Part shown: piece by piece, positions 53,674 through 62,257 of the stretch | Layout of the letters: each line of letters begins with the position of its first letter | How positions within the stretch are numbered: position 1 is the first letter of the stretch | NCBI GenBank assembly: GCA_934796165.1 | Contig: CAKVOU010000001.1 | Coordinates: 186,001-250,000, forward strand | Direction: 5' to 3' | DNA length: 64,000 nt | Source: an uncultured Eubacteriales bacterium | GTDB taxonomy: Bacteria; Bacillota; Clostridia; Oscillospirales; CAG-272 | Made by a program: the position numbers and the translations under genes | The notes under the pieces: model-generated | What the model was told of the DNA's origin: nothing | The model's database searches: none | The model's input: the letters and a program-made list of their open reading frames with translations, nothing else

Positions 53674-55025
53674 TAAAGCAGAAGCGTCAGCGTGTCCACA
53701 ATGGTCGTGATGAACGGGGACGCCATGACGGCAGGGTCAAATTTGAGCGCCTTTGCAAGCATCGGGAGCAGGGTACCGACGAGCTTTGCAAGCACGATCG
53801 CGCAGAAAATGGTCAAACTGACGATGAGCGGAACAAACAGGCATTCCTTGGTAAAGCGGCAACGGCAGTCCACGACCCACACCTTGATGAAGCAGGCGGC
53901 GGCAATGGTGATACCGCACAAGAACGAAACGCGAAGCTCCTTCCAGAGAATACGGAAGATGTCCTTTGCGGAAATCTCGTTCAGGGAGAGTGCACGGATG
54001 ATCGAGACCGACGCCTGACTGCCCGCGTTACCACCCGTATCCGTCAGCATCGGGACAAACGCCGCGAGCGACAGTGTGAGCACGCCGACGCCGAAGAGCG
54101 AGTCGATCTTGTTTTCCAGGGAAGACAGGATTGTACTGGTGAAGGTTGCGGTAATCATCAGGAGGAGCAGCCACGGGATACGTTTTTTCCAGGTTTCAAA
54201 AACGCCCGTTTTGAGGTACGGCTTGTCGCTCGGCACGATAGCCGCCATCTTTTCGATATCCTCCGTCACCTCGTCCTGCATGACGTCCATTGCGTCATCG
54301 ACCGTGACGATACCGACGAGCCGGTGCTCCTTGTCCACGACGGGAAGGGCAAGCAGGTCGTATTTGGAGATAAGGGATGCCACGGTTTCCTGGTCGTCGA
54401 GCGTAGTGACGCAGATGGTGTTTGCGTCCATGATATCTTCGATCTTGGTATCGGGCTGGGCAAACAGCAGTTCGTTGAGCAGAACGGTGCCTTGCAGAAT
54501 CCGCTGCTGATCGGTGACATACGCGACGTAGACGGTCTCCTTCTCAAAACCGGTTTTGCGGATATAGTCGATTGCCTCGGTGCAGGTCATGGTACGCTTC
54601 AGTTCGATATACTCCGAGGTCATGACGCTGCCGGCGCTGTCTTCGGGGTAGGCGAGGAAGCGGTTGATTTCGGCTCTCGTTTCGGGGGTCGCGTTCTTCA
54701 TGATCCGCTTGACGACGCTTGCGGGCATTTCCTCCATCATATCCACGGCGTCATCGACGAACAGGTCCTCAAGAATGCCGGAAAGCTCGCGGTCTGTCAT
54801 CGCGGTGATGATCTTTTGCTGAATTTCGGGGTCAAGCTCCGCAAACACGTCCGCCGCAGTGTCTTTCTTGAGCAGGCGGAAGACGGCGGGGAGACGTTCC
54901 TCCGGAAGCTGTGTCAGGAATTCCGCAGCATCGACCGGGTTGAGCTCATCCACCTCGTGCATGAAGGTTGCATACTGCCGGGTGTTCAGCAGTTGCATCA
55001 ATTTATCACAGGTTTCTTCTACCAT
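53631..55025 (-). CDS. mgtE: Magnesium transporter MgtE
   Basis: 464 residues. N-terminal superhelical domain (about 1-135, PVDAAEFLTQLPEERLPAVFRLL), two CBS domains (about 140-265), and a five-helix membrane domain starting near 290 (RIPWLLLLMITATFTS) with the conserved PMLTDTGGNAGSQASV. Cytosolic Mg2+ gates the pore through the CBS domains. AGGAGGTG precedes the ATG at 55025. The leader is only about 45 bases, too short for an M-box riboswitch. Confidence 0.96.
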   Translation of the reverse strand: MVEETCDKLMQLLNTRQYATFMHEVDELNPVDAAEFLTQLPEERLPAVFRLLKKDTAADVFAELDPEIQQKIITAMTDRELSGILEDLFVDDAVDMMEEMPASVVKRIMKNATPETRAEINRFLAYPEDSAGSVMTSEYIELKRTMTCTEAIDYIRKTGFEKETVYVAYVTDQQRILQGTVLLNELLFAQPDTKIEDIMDANTICVTTLDDQETVASLISKYDLLALPVVDKEHRLVGIVTVDDAMDVMQDEVTEDIEKMAAIVPSDKPYLKTGVFETWKKRIPWLLLLMITATFTSTILSSLENKIDSLFGVGVLTLSLAAFVPMLTDTGGNAGSQASVSIIRALSLNEISAKDIFRILWKELRVSFLCGITIAAACFIKVWVVDCRCRFTKECLFVPLIVSLTIFCAIVLAKLVGTLLPMLAKALKFDPAVMASPFITTIVDTLTLLLYYFFVTNLLVRILT

Positions 55026-55077
55026 GGGAACAACACCTCCTGTCATAACTTGCAAAGCAGGGCTTCGCAACCAAATT

Positions 55078-55106
55078 ATTATAGCACGGGGAAGACATAA
55101 AGTCAA
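55078..55106 (-). promoter_or_regulatory. mgtE promoter
   Basis: On the minus strand TTGACT (55106-55101), 17 nt, TATAAT (55083-55078). Confidence 0.8.
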
Positions 55107-55211
55107 CAATTTTCGTGGTGGGAACTTTCGTTTATGTGAGAATACCCTGAAATACGCTTGCTTTTTTAAGAAAATAACGGAGGTTTTCCCGTCCCGGTGA
55201 AATCAGTCGAA

Positions 55212-55247
55212 ACACCCCCGCCCGCGCATTCGCGCGGGCGGGGGTGT
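55212..55247 (-). terminator. Terminator of groESL
   Basis: A perfect 16-bp GC stem (55212-55227 with 55232-55247), loop of four; on the minus strand it is followed by TTTCGACTGATTT, 20 bases after the groEL stop. Confidence 0.8.
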
Positions 55248-55266
55248 CTTTGAATAGGGAAGCGGA

Positions 55267-56895
55267 TCAATACATTCCGCCCATGCCGCCTGCGGGAGCC
55301 GCGGGAGCAGGGTTTTCTTCCTTTTTATCCGCAACAACGGATTCGGTCGTCAGAATGACCGATGCGATGGAAGCGGCGTTCTGGAGTGCGGAACGGGTTA
55401 CCTTGGTAGGATCGACGATACCGGATTCCATCATGTCGCAGTACTTTTCGTTGTAAGCGTCGAAGCCGTAGCCGACCTTGCCGCTGTTCATGATGTTGTT
55501 GACGATCACGCCACCGTCAAAGCCTGCATTTGCGGCAATCTGACGGACAGGCTCCTCCAGAGCCTTGAGCACGATGCGGACACCGGTCTTTTCGTCGCCC
55601 TCAACCGTTTCAAGCAGAGCAGTGACTGCGGGAATGACATTGAGGTAAGCGGTTCCGCCGCCGGGGACGATGCCTTCCTCGACAGCCGCCTTGGTTGCAT
55701 TGAGCGCGTCCTCGATGCGGAGCTTCTTTTCCTTCATCTCGGCTTCGGTAGCAGCACCGACCTTGATAACCGCAACGCCGCCGGACAGCTTTGCCAGTCT
55801 CTCCTGGAGCTTCTCGCGGTCGAAATCGGAGGTCGTGTTCTCAATCTCGGACTTGATCTGAGCGATCCGCGCCTGAATGTCGGCAGGGTTGCCGGCACCG
55901 CCGACGATGATCGTGTTCTCCTTGGTCACCTTGACCTGACGCGCATGACCGAGCTGTGCAAGTGTTGCGTCCTTCAGTTCAAGACCCAGTTCGGAGGTAA
56001 TGACCTCACCGCCGGTCAGGATTGCGATATCGCGGAGCATTTCCTTGCGTCTGTCTCCGAAACCGGGCGCCTTGACGGCAACGCAGTTGAAGGTGCCACG
56101 CAGCTTGTTGAGCACCAGCGTGGTCAGAGCCTCGCCCTCAACGTCCTCTGCGATGATGAGCAGCTTGCCGCCCGCCTGGACGACCTGCTCAAGGAGGGGA
56201 AGAACCTCCTGAATGTTGGAGATTTTCTTATCGGTGATAAGAAGGAGCGCGTCGTCGATGACAGCTTCCATCTTGTCGGGATCGGTTGCCATGTAGGGGG
56301 ACAGGTAACCGCGGTCAAACTGCATTCCTTCAACGACCTCGGAATAGGTTTCAGCGGACTTGGATTCCTCGACCGTGATGACCCCGTCGGAGGTCACCTT
56401 TTCCATCGCGTCTGCGATCAGCGTGCCGATCACCTCGTCACTTGCGGAAATGGTGCCGACTCTCGTGATATCCTCTTTGCCGTTGACCTTCTTGGAGTTT
56501 TTCTTGAGCTCCTCCACAGCGGTGTCAACTGCCTTTTTGATGCCCTTGCGGACGACCATCGGGTTAGCACCTGCGGTCACGTTCTTCATACCCTCGCGGA
56601 CAAATGCCTGCGCGAGAAGGGTAGCGGTTGTGGTGCCGTCGCCTGCCGCGTCGTTGGTTTTTGTCGCGACTTCCTTGACAAGCTGTGCACCCATGTTTTC
56701 CGCTTCATCCTCGAGTTCGATGTCCTTTGCGATAGTCACACCGTCGTTGGTGATGAGCGGAGAACCGTACTTTTTATCCAGAACCACGTTGCGGCCCTTG
56801 GGTCCGAGCGTGATTTTCACGGTATCGGCGAGTTTGTCAACGCCGCGTACCAGAGCATTTCTTGCTTCGATTCCGTAAAGAATTTCCTTTGCCAT
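55267..56895 (-). CDS. groEL: Chaperonin GroEL
   Basis: 542 residues, the standard length. AKEILYGIEARNALVRGVD, LGPKGRNVVLDKKYGSPLITNDGVTIAKDIEL, GDGTTTATLLAQAF and the C-terminal GGMGGMY are all intact. Encapsulates and refolds proteins with GroES. It follows groES by 25 bases and shares its CIRCE-controlled promoter. Confidence 0.99.
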   Translation of the reverse strand: MAKEILYGIEARNALVRGVDKLADTVKITLGPKGRNVVLDKKYGSPLITNDGVTIAKDIELEDEAENMGAQLVKEVATKTNDAAGDGTTTATLLAQAFVREGMKNVTAGANPMVVRKGIKKAVDTAVEELKKNSKKVNGKEDITRVGTISASDEVIGTLIADAMEKVTSDGVITVEESKSAETYSEVVEGMQFDRGYLSPYMATDPDKMEAVIDDALLLITDKKISNIQEVLPLLEQVVQAGGKLLIIAEDVEGEALTTLVLNKLRGTFNCVAVKAPGFGDRRKEMLRDIAILTGGEVITSELGLELKDATLAQLGHARQVKVTKENTIIVGGAGNPADIQARIAQIKSEIENTTSDFDREKLQERLAKLSGGVAVIKVGAATEAEMKEKKLRIEDALNATKAAVEEGIVPGGGTAYLNVIPAVTALLETVEGDEKTGVRIVLKALEEPVRQIAANAGFDGGVIVNNIMNSGKVGYGFDAYNEKYCDMMESGIVDPTKVTRSALQNAASIASVILTTESVVADKKEENPAPAAPAGGMGGMY

Positions 56896-56920
56896 AATGT
56901 GTCACTCCTTTGCGATAAAA

Positions 56921-57208
56921 TCAGTCAACAATGGCGAGAATGTCGCCCTGCTTGACAATGTTGTATTCCACGCCGTCCATTTTGACTTCGGTTCCGGAAT
57001 ACTTGCTGGTGATGACCTTTTGCCCGACCTTGACTTCCATCGGGATGAGCTTACCGCTCTCGTCATACGCGCCGGGGCCGACCGCAATGACTTCCGCCAC
57101 CTGCGGTTTTTCCTGCGCGGATGCGGTAAGGATCAGACCGGACTTGGTCTTTTCTTCTGCTTCCACAAGTTTTACGACTACTCTGTCGGCTAAGGGTTTG
57201 ATGGTCAT
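56921..57208 (-). CDS. groES: Co-chaperonin GroES
   Basis: 95 residues. Lid of the GroEL cage. TIKPLADRVVVKLVEAEEKTKSGLIL, the mobile loop, EVIAVGPG and VKVGQKVITSKYSGTEVKMDG are standard. The start at 57208 follows GAGGAGG; upstream in-frame sequence covers the CIRCE element and is leader. Confidence 0.98.
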   Translation of the reverse strand: MTIKPLADRVVVKLVEAEEKTKSGLILTASAQEKPQVAEVIAVGPGAYDESGKLIPMEVKVGQKVITSKYSGTEVKMDGVEYNIVKQGDILAIVD

Positions 57209-57277
57209 AATCGAATTCCTCCTCTTCAAATCGGGTGCCCGGCAGGACTGCCTGCACCGGATCAATGACTGTTTGAT

Positions 57278-57304
57278 TTGGCACTCAAACATCGTGAGTG
57301 CTAA
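57278..57304 (-). promoter_or_regulatory. CIRCE operator (HrcA site)
   Basis: TTGGCACTC-N9-GAGTGCTAA on the plus strand; one base from the consensus TTAGCACTC-N9-GAGTGCTAA. It sits between the promoter and groES, indicating HrcA repression relieved by heat. Confidence 0.96.
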
Positions 57305-57315
57305 ACTATGCTTCT

Positions 57316-57343
57316 ATTTTACATCAATACACGGAAAAATCAA
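57316..57343 (-). promoter_or_regulatory. groESL promoter
   Basis: On the minus strand TTGATT (57343-57338), 16 nt, TAAAAT (57321-57316), immediately upstream of CIRCE. Confidence 0.75.
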
Positions 57344-57851
57344 GCCTTTTTGCATTTGTTTACATATCGTTTACAAATAGTCAGTGGCATCAAGTGCTAA
57401 AATCGTCGCTTCGACGCATATCGCGCTCTTTCACCGAATAAAGTGGTAAGCAGGGGAGCCGGGGCGGCGGATGTGCGCACGGAATCGCGGCACCGAAGTT
57501 GGTTGTTTGCCTGTTTTCTGAAGCGGGGTACGGGCAAATGCCGGAAAACCGGTAACCTGTGCGTTGGTACAAAAAACGCACCGCTATTACAGAGCACGCA
57601 GCCCCCCGGGAGCCGAAGCCTTTGCGATGGCACGAAAATTTGCGGCGCTTTTGAAAAGTGCGCGACAAACGCCCAAGAGCGGTCACTTGGGTGTGAACAA
57701 GAAAAAATTTCCGCTTCTGACAGGCGCGGCAAGTGGATGAAAAACCGCTTTTACAACAGCATGGAAGATAGGAAAAAGCTGAAAAAGTCGCTTTGGCGAT
57801 AGGATAGCACGGAAGGCGGGAGAGGCACTGCTTTTTTGACGGAGGTAAGAT
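57344..57851. other. 500-base gene-free stretch with degenerate repeats
   Basis: No frame here looks like a protein. Between about 57480 and 57760 there are weakly similar units, the clearest starting GCGTTGGTAC (57561) and GCGATGGCAC (57624), 63 bases apart. This may be a decayed repeat array. Confidence 0.4.
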
Positions 57852-59270
57852 ATGCTGGAATGGGTCAACACGTTTTTGCTTGGGCGGACAGTCCCGCTCT
57901 GCCTCATGGCGGGCGGGGTGTTTTTTCTCATTTATCTGAAAGGGTACCCGTTCCGCAGGCCCGGAGCAATGTTTCGCGCCATGACGAGAAAGCCGCCGGG
58001 AGAGGGAATCTCTCCGTTCCGCGCGGTGACGCTCGCACTTGCGGGAACGCTCGGCGTCGGTAATATTGTCGGGGTCGCGGGAGCGGTCATGATGGGCGGC
58101 GCGGGAGCGATCTTCTGGATGTGGGTCAGCGCGCTTGCCGCTATGATACTCAAGTATGCGGAGATCGTTCTGGCGGTCGGACACAGACGCACCGCTCCGG
58201 ACGGACACCGGTTCGGCGGCGCTTATTATTATATGAAAGACTTCTTTTCTGTGCGAAAGCTGCCGCGGCTCGGTGTGGCAGTCGGAGGAATCTTTGCGGT
58301 TTTGTGTATTCTTGACGCGTTTTCCATGGGATGCGTTGTCCAGATCAACGCAGTTTCGCGTTCTTTTCTCGGCGTAATGGGGGTTCCGACGTGGGTGACG
58401 GGCGCGGTGATCGCGGTGATTACCTACCTTTTGATTGTCCGCGGAACGCACGGAATTGCCGCCGTAACGGAAAAACTGGTTCCCCTCATGACGCTTGTGT
58501 ATCTGATCCTTTCTGTCGCGGTCATCGTCATCTGCCGTGACCGGATCGGCGGGGTGTTCGGGAGTATTTTCCGGGAAGCGTTTTCCCCCATGAGCGCCGT
58601 CGGCGGCGTGTTCGGCTTCTTCACTTCGCGTGCAGTACGCTTCGGAACCATGCGCGGACTCATTTCCAATGAGGCGGGATGCGGAACGGCTCCGACCGCG
58701 CACGCGTCGGCAAATACCGACAGCCCGGCAGAGCAGGGGTTCTGGGGGATTTTTGAGGTGTTTGTGGATACCATTCTGCTCTGCACAGTCAGTGCGCTGG
58801 TGCTCTTACTTGGTTACGATTCGGTAAAAGGGTACGCACCGGATGGAATGCTCATGTCCATCCGCGCTTATTCACAGGTGCTCGGCGGCTGGTCGGAATA
58901 TGTTGTTGCGTTTGCGGTTCTGTTTTTCGGATTTGCAACGCTCGTCTGCTGGGCAAATTACGGCGCGGAGTGCGTGCGCTTCCTGTCGGGAAGTCCGTTC
59001 TTCCGCAACCTGTACCTGGTTCTGTTTGCGGGTTGCGTATTGCTCGGTTCCGTCGTCGCCCCGGAGTCGGTGTGGACGCTTGCCGATCTTTCCATCGGAC
59101 TGATGACGCTTCTCAATGTTGCCATGCTGTTCCTTATGCGCCGGGAGATCCGGGACGGAACGGCGTGTTACTTTTCCGTAAAGCTCTCCCGGAAGCGTTC
59201 CGGAGAGGAGAAACGGCACACGCGGGAATCTCATCCTCACACCCGCGATGAAGTACCGGACAGATGTTAA
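57852..59270 (+). CDS. Sodium:alanine/glycine symporter (AGCS family)
   Basis: 472 residues with about ten transmembrane helices. AGCS motifs: GTLGVGNIVGVAGAVMMGGAGAIFWMW, GGAYYYMKD, and FGTMRGLISNEAGCGTAPTAHA. It imports small neutral amino acids with Na+ or H+. The C-terminus has a hydrophilic His/Arg-rich tail of about 40 residues. GGAGG is seven bases before the ATG. It is a single-gene unit ended by a terminator. Confidence 0.93.
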   Translation: MLEWVNTFLLGRTVPLCLMAGGVFFLIYLKGYPFRRPGAMFRAMTRKPPGEGISPFRAVTLALAGTLGVGNIVGVAGAVMMGGAGAIFWMWVSALAAMILKYAEIVLAVGHRRTAPDGHRFGGAYYYMKDFFSVRKLPRLGVAVGGIFAVLCILDAFSMGCVVQINAVSRSFLGVMGVPTWVTGAVIAVITYLLIVRGTHGIAAVTEKLVPLMTLVYLILSVAVIVICRDRIGGVFGSIFREAFSPMSAVGGVFGFFTSRAVRFGTMRGLISNEAGCGTAPTAHASANTDSPAEQGFWGIFEVFVDTILLCTVSALVLLLGYDSVKGYAPDGMLMSIRAYSQVLGGWSEYVVAFAVLFFGFATLVCWANYGAECVRFLSGSPFFRNLYLVLFAGCVLLGSVVAPESVWTLADLSIGLMTLLNVAMLFLMRREIRDGTACYFSVKLSRKRSGEEKRHTRESHPHTRDEVPDRC

Positions 59271-59298
59271 CGCTACAAATCCGCATTTTTGTAATAAT

Positions 59299-59332
59299 AA
59301 AAGCGGCTGCCCGGGAGGGCAGCCGCTTTTTA
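59299..59332. terminator. Bidirectional terminator after the symporter gene
   Basis: AAAAGCGGCTGCCC-GGGA-GGGCAGCCGCTTTT, a 14-bp stem. On the minus strand TTATTATTAC follows, so it may also stop transcripts from hom after they cross the minisatellite. Confidence 0.9.
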
Positions 59333-59373
59333 AGTTTCAAAAGGCCGTTGTTGTTTTGTTGGTTTCTCTCTTT

Positions 59374-59530
59374 GCCGGGGGATTCACACGCCGGGGGATT
59401 CACACGCCGGGGGATTCACACGCCAGGGGATTCACACGCCAGGGGATTCACACGCCAGGGGATTCACACGCCAGGGGATTCACACGCCGGGGGATTCACA
59501 CGCCGGGGGATTCACACGCCGGGGAAAACC
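59374..59530. repeat. 16-bp minisatellite, nine full copies and one partial
   Basis: Unit GCCGGGGGATTCACAC (units 1-3 and 8-9) with the variant GCCAGGGGATTCACAC in units 4-7. Units start at 59374, 59390, 59406 and every 16 bases to 59502; a broken tenth starts at 59518. Because 16 is not a multiple of three, all frames carry the same 16-residue peptide, so the open frames across it are artefacts. Confidence 0.97.
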
Positions 59531-59554
59531 ACTCTCCGGTCTCCCAACCTCAGG

Positions 59555-60688
59555 TCAAAGAATCCGGTAGCGTCTTGCGCCGAGATGCTTTGCCTTTTTG
59601 TCCGCGTCTGTTTCCGAAAGCGTGTCGGTCCCGAGAAATTCGCCGTCCCGGAGGAAGCAGTTTTTGCTGACGTAGGTGCTAAAGTCTGCAATGCTTTCAT
59701 CGGTCGCATCTTCAAATACAGGCGCGCGGCGGTCTTCAAAGCGGTGGGAGAGAATGTCCACAATGTCCGCGCAGACAGCACCAGCGGTCGGGAGTTTTCC
59801 CGCGCCCTGTCCGTAGAACATGACCTCGCCGACCATGTCGGTGTCCACCAAAACGCCGTTGAATACGCCGCCGACGGACGCCAGAGGAGAGGACAGCGGA
59901 ACAAATCGCGGGGAAACCATGGAGAGGACTTTCCCGTCGGACAGCTCGGTCTTGCCGATCAGTTTGATGGCATAGCCGTTCTCATGGGCAAGTCGGACGT
60001 CCTCCTCGGTAATTCCTCTGATTCCTTCCGTGTGAACGCGGTCGGGCGGGATGAGGGCCCCATAGGAAAGCGCGGAAAGAATCGCGATCTTTCGTGCTGC
60101 GTCAAGCCCGTCTACGTCTGCGGAAGGATCGGCTTCCGCAAAGCCTTTTTTCTGCGCCTCCGCAAGCGCGTGGTCAAAGGATTCACCGTGCCCGATCATC
60201 TGGGTCAGGATATAGTTGGTGGTCCCGTTGAGAATGCCGCTGACCGAGAGAATTTTGTTGGGCGCCAGATCGTTGATGAGCGGACGGATGATCGGAATGC
60301 CGCCGCCGACGCTCGCTTCAAACATATAACTGACGCGGTTTTCTTTTGCGATCTTCAACAGCTCCGTGCCGAAATTCGCAACCACCTCCTTGTTGGAGGT
60401 TACGACGCTCTTTTTCGCAGCAAGCGCAGACTTGGTGAATTCATATGCCGGGTGAGAGCCGCCCATCATCTCCGCGACAAGAGAAACGTCAGGGTCGTTC
60501 AGAATGACATTATAATCATGCGTGATCCGGTCGGCAAAGGGGCTGTCCGGGAATTCTCGCAGGTCAAGGATATATTTGATCCGGACCTCTTCTCCGATGC
60601 GGTCGGCGATCAGAGAACAATTGTCGGTGAGTACCTTCGCAACGCCGCTTCCGACGGTACCGAAGCCGAGGATGGCAATGTTTTTCAT
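59555..60688 (-). CDS. hom: Homoserine dehydrogenase, short form without ACT domain
   Basis: 377 residues. Reduces aspartate semialdehyde to homoserine for threonine and methionine synthesis. NAD(P) loop GFGTVGSGVAKVL, then SVVTSNKEVVA, EASVGGGIPIIRPL, ILNGTTNYIL and FAEADPSADVDGLDAARKIAIL. Most bacterial Hom proteins exceed 400 residues and end in an ACT domain for threonine feedback; this one stops after the catalytic domain. AAAGGA precedes the ATG at 60688; the much longer open frame upstream runs antisense to the DUF4364 gene and is not used. Confidence 0.95.
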   Translation of the reverse strand: MKNIAILGFGTVGSGVAKVLTDNCSLIADRIGEEVRIKYILDLREFPDSPFADRITHDYNVILNDPDVSLVAEMMGGSHPAYEFTKSALAAKKSVVTSNKEVVANFGTELLKIAKENRVSYMFEASVGGGIPIIRPLINDLAPNKILSVSGILNGTTNYILTQMIGHGESFDHALAEAQKKGFAEADPSADVDGLDAARKIAILSALSYGALIPPDRVHTEGIRGITEEDVRLAHENGYAIKLIGKTELSDGKVLSMVSPRFVPLSSPLASVGGVFNGVLVDTDMVGEVMFYGQGAGKLPTAGAVCADIVDILSHRFEDRRAPVFEDATDESIADFSTYVSKNCFLRDGEFLGTDTLSETDADKKAKHLGARRYRIL

Positions 60689-60722
60689 GGGCTGGGATCC
60701 TTTCGGGTAAAGTAATATACAT

Positions 60723-60751
60723 ATCATAACACATTTTCCGCCGGATTGCAA
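60723..60751 (-). promoter_or_regulatory. hom promoter
   Basis: On the minus strand TTGCAA (60751-60746), 17 nt, TATGAT (60728-60723). Confidence 0.7.
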
Positions 60752-60761
60752 ACAAAACCTA

Positions 60762-60790
60762 TTGAAAACCGGAAAAAAATATGATAAGAT
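60762..60790 (+). promoter_or_regulatory. Promoter of the DUF4364 gene
   Basis: TTGAAA (60762-60767), 17 nt, TAAGAT (60785-60790); divergent from hom. Confidence 0.7.
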
Positions 60791-60832
60791 AAAATGAAAT
60801 ACAGGACTGTTCTGACAATGCGGGAGGAAACC

Positions 60833-61387
60833 ATGGGACGGGTTGTGGACGGAGACCAGAATGTCAAGATTTTTGTGCTTTATCTGATGGAGAACATCGG
60901 GTACCCGATGTCTTTTCTGACGATCAATGATATTCTGATGGAAACGGATTATGTGATGTATCTCGATTTCGCGGAAAATTTCGGGAAAATGCTGGATGAC
61001 GGTCTGATTCGAGTGAATGGCAAGGATGCGCGCGGGGACGACCTGTATGAGGTGACCGAGCACGGCAGACTGGTAGCAAGAGAACTGCATTCGGACATTC
61101 TTCCTGCAATCCTCAATGATACCATGAAGATCGCACTCCGGTATCTGGATTTCAAGCGCCGCGGCGTGACCTGGTCCTGCCGGATCGAAAAACGGGAGGA
61201 CGGTCGGTACGACCTGATCTGTATCATGAAAGAGAAGGGCACGGAGATCTTCCATGTGACGATGGCGGTTGACACGCTGGTACGGGCCCAGGCAATGAAG
61301 GAGAATGTGGACGATCATCCGGAGATCGTTTACCGGAGCAGCATGGCGCTTCTTGCCGGTGAGGTCAATTTTATGTTCAATCAGTGA
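60833..61387 (+). CDS. DUF4364 protein (winged-helix-like)
   Basis: 184 residues. The start at 60833 follows GGGAGGAAACC; an in-frame ATG at 60794 lies at the expected transcription start and is unlikely. The N-terminal half (DQNVKIFVLYLMENIGYPMSF... MYLDFAENFGKMLDDGLI... YEVTEHGRLVARELHSDI) reads like a winged helix, as in PadR-type regulators; the C-terminal half is beta-rich. DUF4364 is widespread in Clostridia and uncharacterised. A DNA-binding role is inferred from the fold. Confidence 0.82.
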   Translation: MGRVVDGDQNVKIFVLYLMENIGYPMSFLTINDILMETDYVMYLDFAENFGKMLDDGLIRVNGKDARGDDLYEVTEHGRLVARELHSDILPAILNDTMKIALRYLDFKRRGVTWSCRIEKREDGRYDLICIMKEKGTEIFHVTMAVDTLVRAQAMKENVDDHPEIVYRSSMALLAGEVNFMFNQ

Positions 61388-61487
61388 TTCTTGATAAACG
61401 ATTGGCAAAATTGCCCAAATACATTATGCCTAAATTGCGCATATTAACTGATTTTTAATGAAGTGTAAGCAAACTTAAAAAATATGC

Positions 61488-61515
61488 TTGACAAATACGG
61501 CGATTCTGTTATAAT
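61488..61515 (+). promoter_or_regulatory. Promoter of the sigma factor gene
   Basis: TTGACA (61488-61493), 16 nt, TATAAT (61510-61515), in an AT-rich gap. Confidence 0.75.
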
Positions 61516-61566
61516 AAATGATGGATAAGAAAAGCCGAAGAACCGTAATGTGAGGGATGGCGCCGA

Positions 61567-62151
61567 ATGTCACAAAAAGCAAACGGATTGGAAAACGGGT
61601 CAACGGCAGGGCAACGTGCGTTGCTGAAATCCGCGCAGGCGGGAAGCCAGAGCGCGTACAGCAGGTTGCTCGGGATGTATAAGCCGCTGATTTCTTCTCT
61701 GGTCAATCGGTACCGGACGGAAGAGATGCCGGATCAGGAGACCGAGGATCTCCGGGAAGAAGCAACGGTATGTTTTTGCCGGGCAGTTGCACGGTATGAT
61801 CTTGCACAATCTGAGGTGGATTTCGGCTTGTATGCCAAGGTCTGTATTGCAAACGGACTGATTTCCTGTCTCAGAGAAAAAAAGCATGGTGTGTCAGTTG
61901 AGACGCTGGGAGAAACGGAAGAAGAGTGGGTAGACCCCTCTACAAGTATTATCGAAGAAGAAAACTTTCAGGCGCTTCATGACCTGATCGAGGATACGCT
62001 TACCGGTTACGAAAACGCGGTCTGGTGGAGCTATATGTCCGGGATGACCGCCAAGGAGATCGGGGAACAGTTCAAAACCGGCGAAAAATCCGCGGCGAAT
62101 GCGATTTACCGGATTCGCCGGAAGCTGCGTAAACTGTTTGACCGTAAATAA
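61567..62151 (+). CDS. Sigma-70 family factor, SigH-like
   Basis: 194 residues. Region 2 (AYSRLLGMYKPLISSLVNRYRT... EDLREEATVCFCRAVARYDL... FGLYAKVCIANGLISCLRE) and region 4 (LTGYENAVWWSYMSGMTAKEIGEQFKTGEKSAANAIYRIRRKLRKL) are present. There is no region 1 or 3. It resembles Spo0H/SigH or a related small factor, but region 4 is divergent (VWWSYMSGMT), so the assignment to SigH is tentative. GAGGG lies about ten bases before the ATG. Confidence 0.8.
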   Translation: MSQKANGLENGSTAGQRALLKSAQAGSQSAYSRLLGMYKPLISSLVNRYRTEEMPDQETEDLREEATVCFCRAVARYDLAQSEVDFGLYAKVCIANGLISCLREKKHGVSVETLGETEEEWVDPSTSIIEEENFQALHDLIEDTLTGYENAVWWSYMSGMTAKEIGEQFKTGEKSAANAIYRIRRKLRKLFDRK

Positions 62152-62162
62152 TCAGTTATTAT

Positions 62163-62227
62163 GCCCCAGTAGCTTAAGTCAGAGCGTTGTTCACTCAAAG
62201 ATGTCGGTTGAAATCCGTCCGAGGGCA
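62163..62227 (+). pseudogene. Degenerate tRNA-like element
   Basis: 65 bases starting GCCCCAGTAGC and ending CCGAGGGCA. A D-arm (GCTT...GAGC), a T-arm-like CGG-TTGAAAT-CCG and the acceptor ends GCCC/GGGC can be drawn. The D-loop lacks GG, the T-loop has G in place of the conserved C, two acceptor pairs fail, and the anticodon arm is about five bases short. It most resembles an arginine-type tRNA. A decayed tRNA or a tRNA mimic in the leader of the next gene are both possible. Confidence 0.4.
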
Positions 62228-62257
62228 AAATCAATTTTTTCATGCGAGGTAAAAGCA

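Noticed and set aside
55026..55077. M-box magnesium riboswitch before mgtE
   Set aside because: The leader between promoter and gene is only about 45 bases and lacks the M-box motifs.
57390..58703. Long minus-strand frame of 437 codons opposite the symporter
   Set aside because: It is antisense to a clear AGCS gene, Arg/His-rich, with no ribosome binding site; a shadow of a GC-rich gene.
59374..59530. CRISPR array
   Set aside because: The 16-bp units abut with no spacers, and no cas genes are present.
59248..60715. Open frames across the 16-bp minisatellite coding repeats such as GDSHARGFTRQGIHTP
   Set aside because: The same peptide appears in several frames because the unit is 16 bases; the frames then run antisense to hom and have no ribosome binding site.
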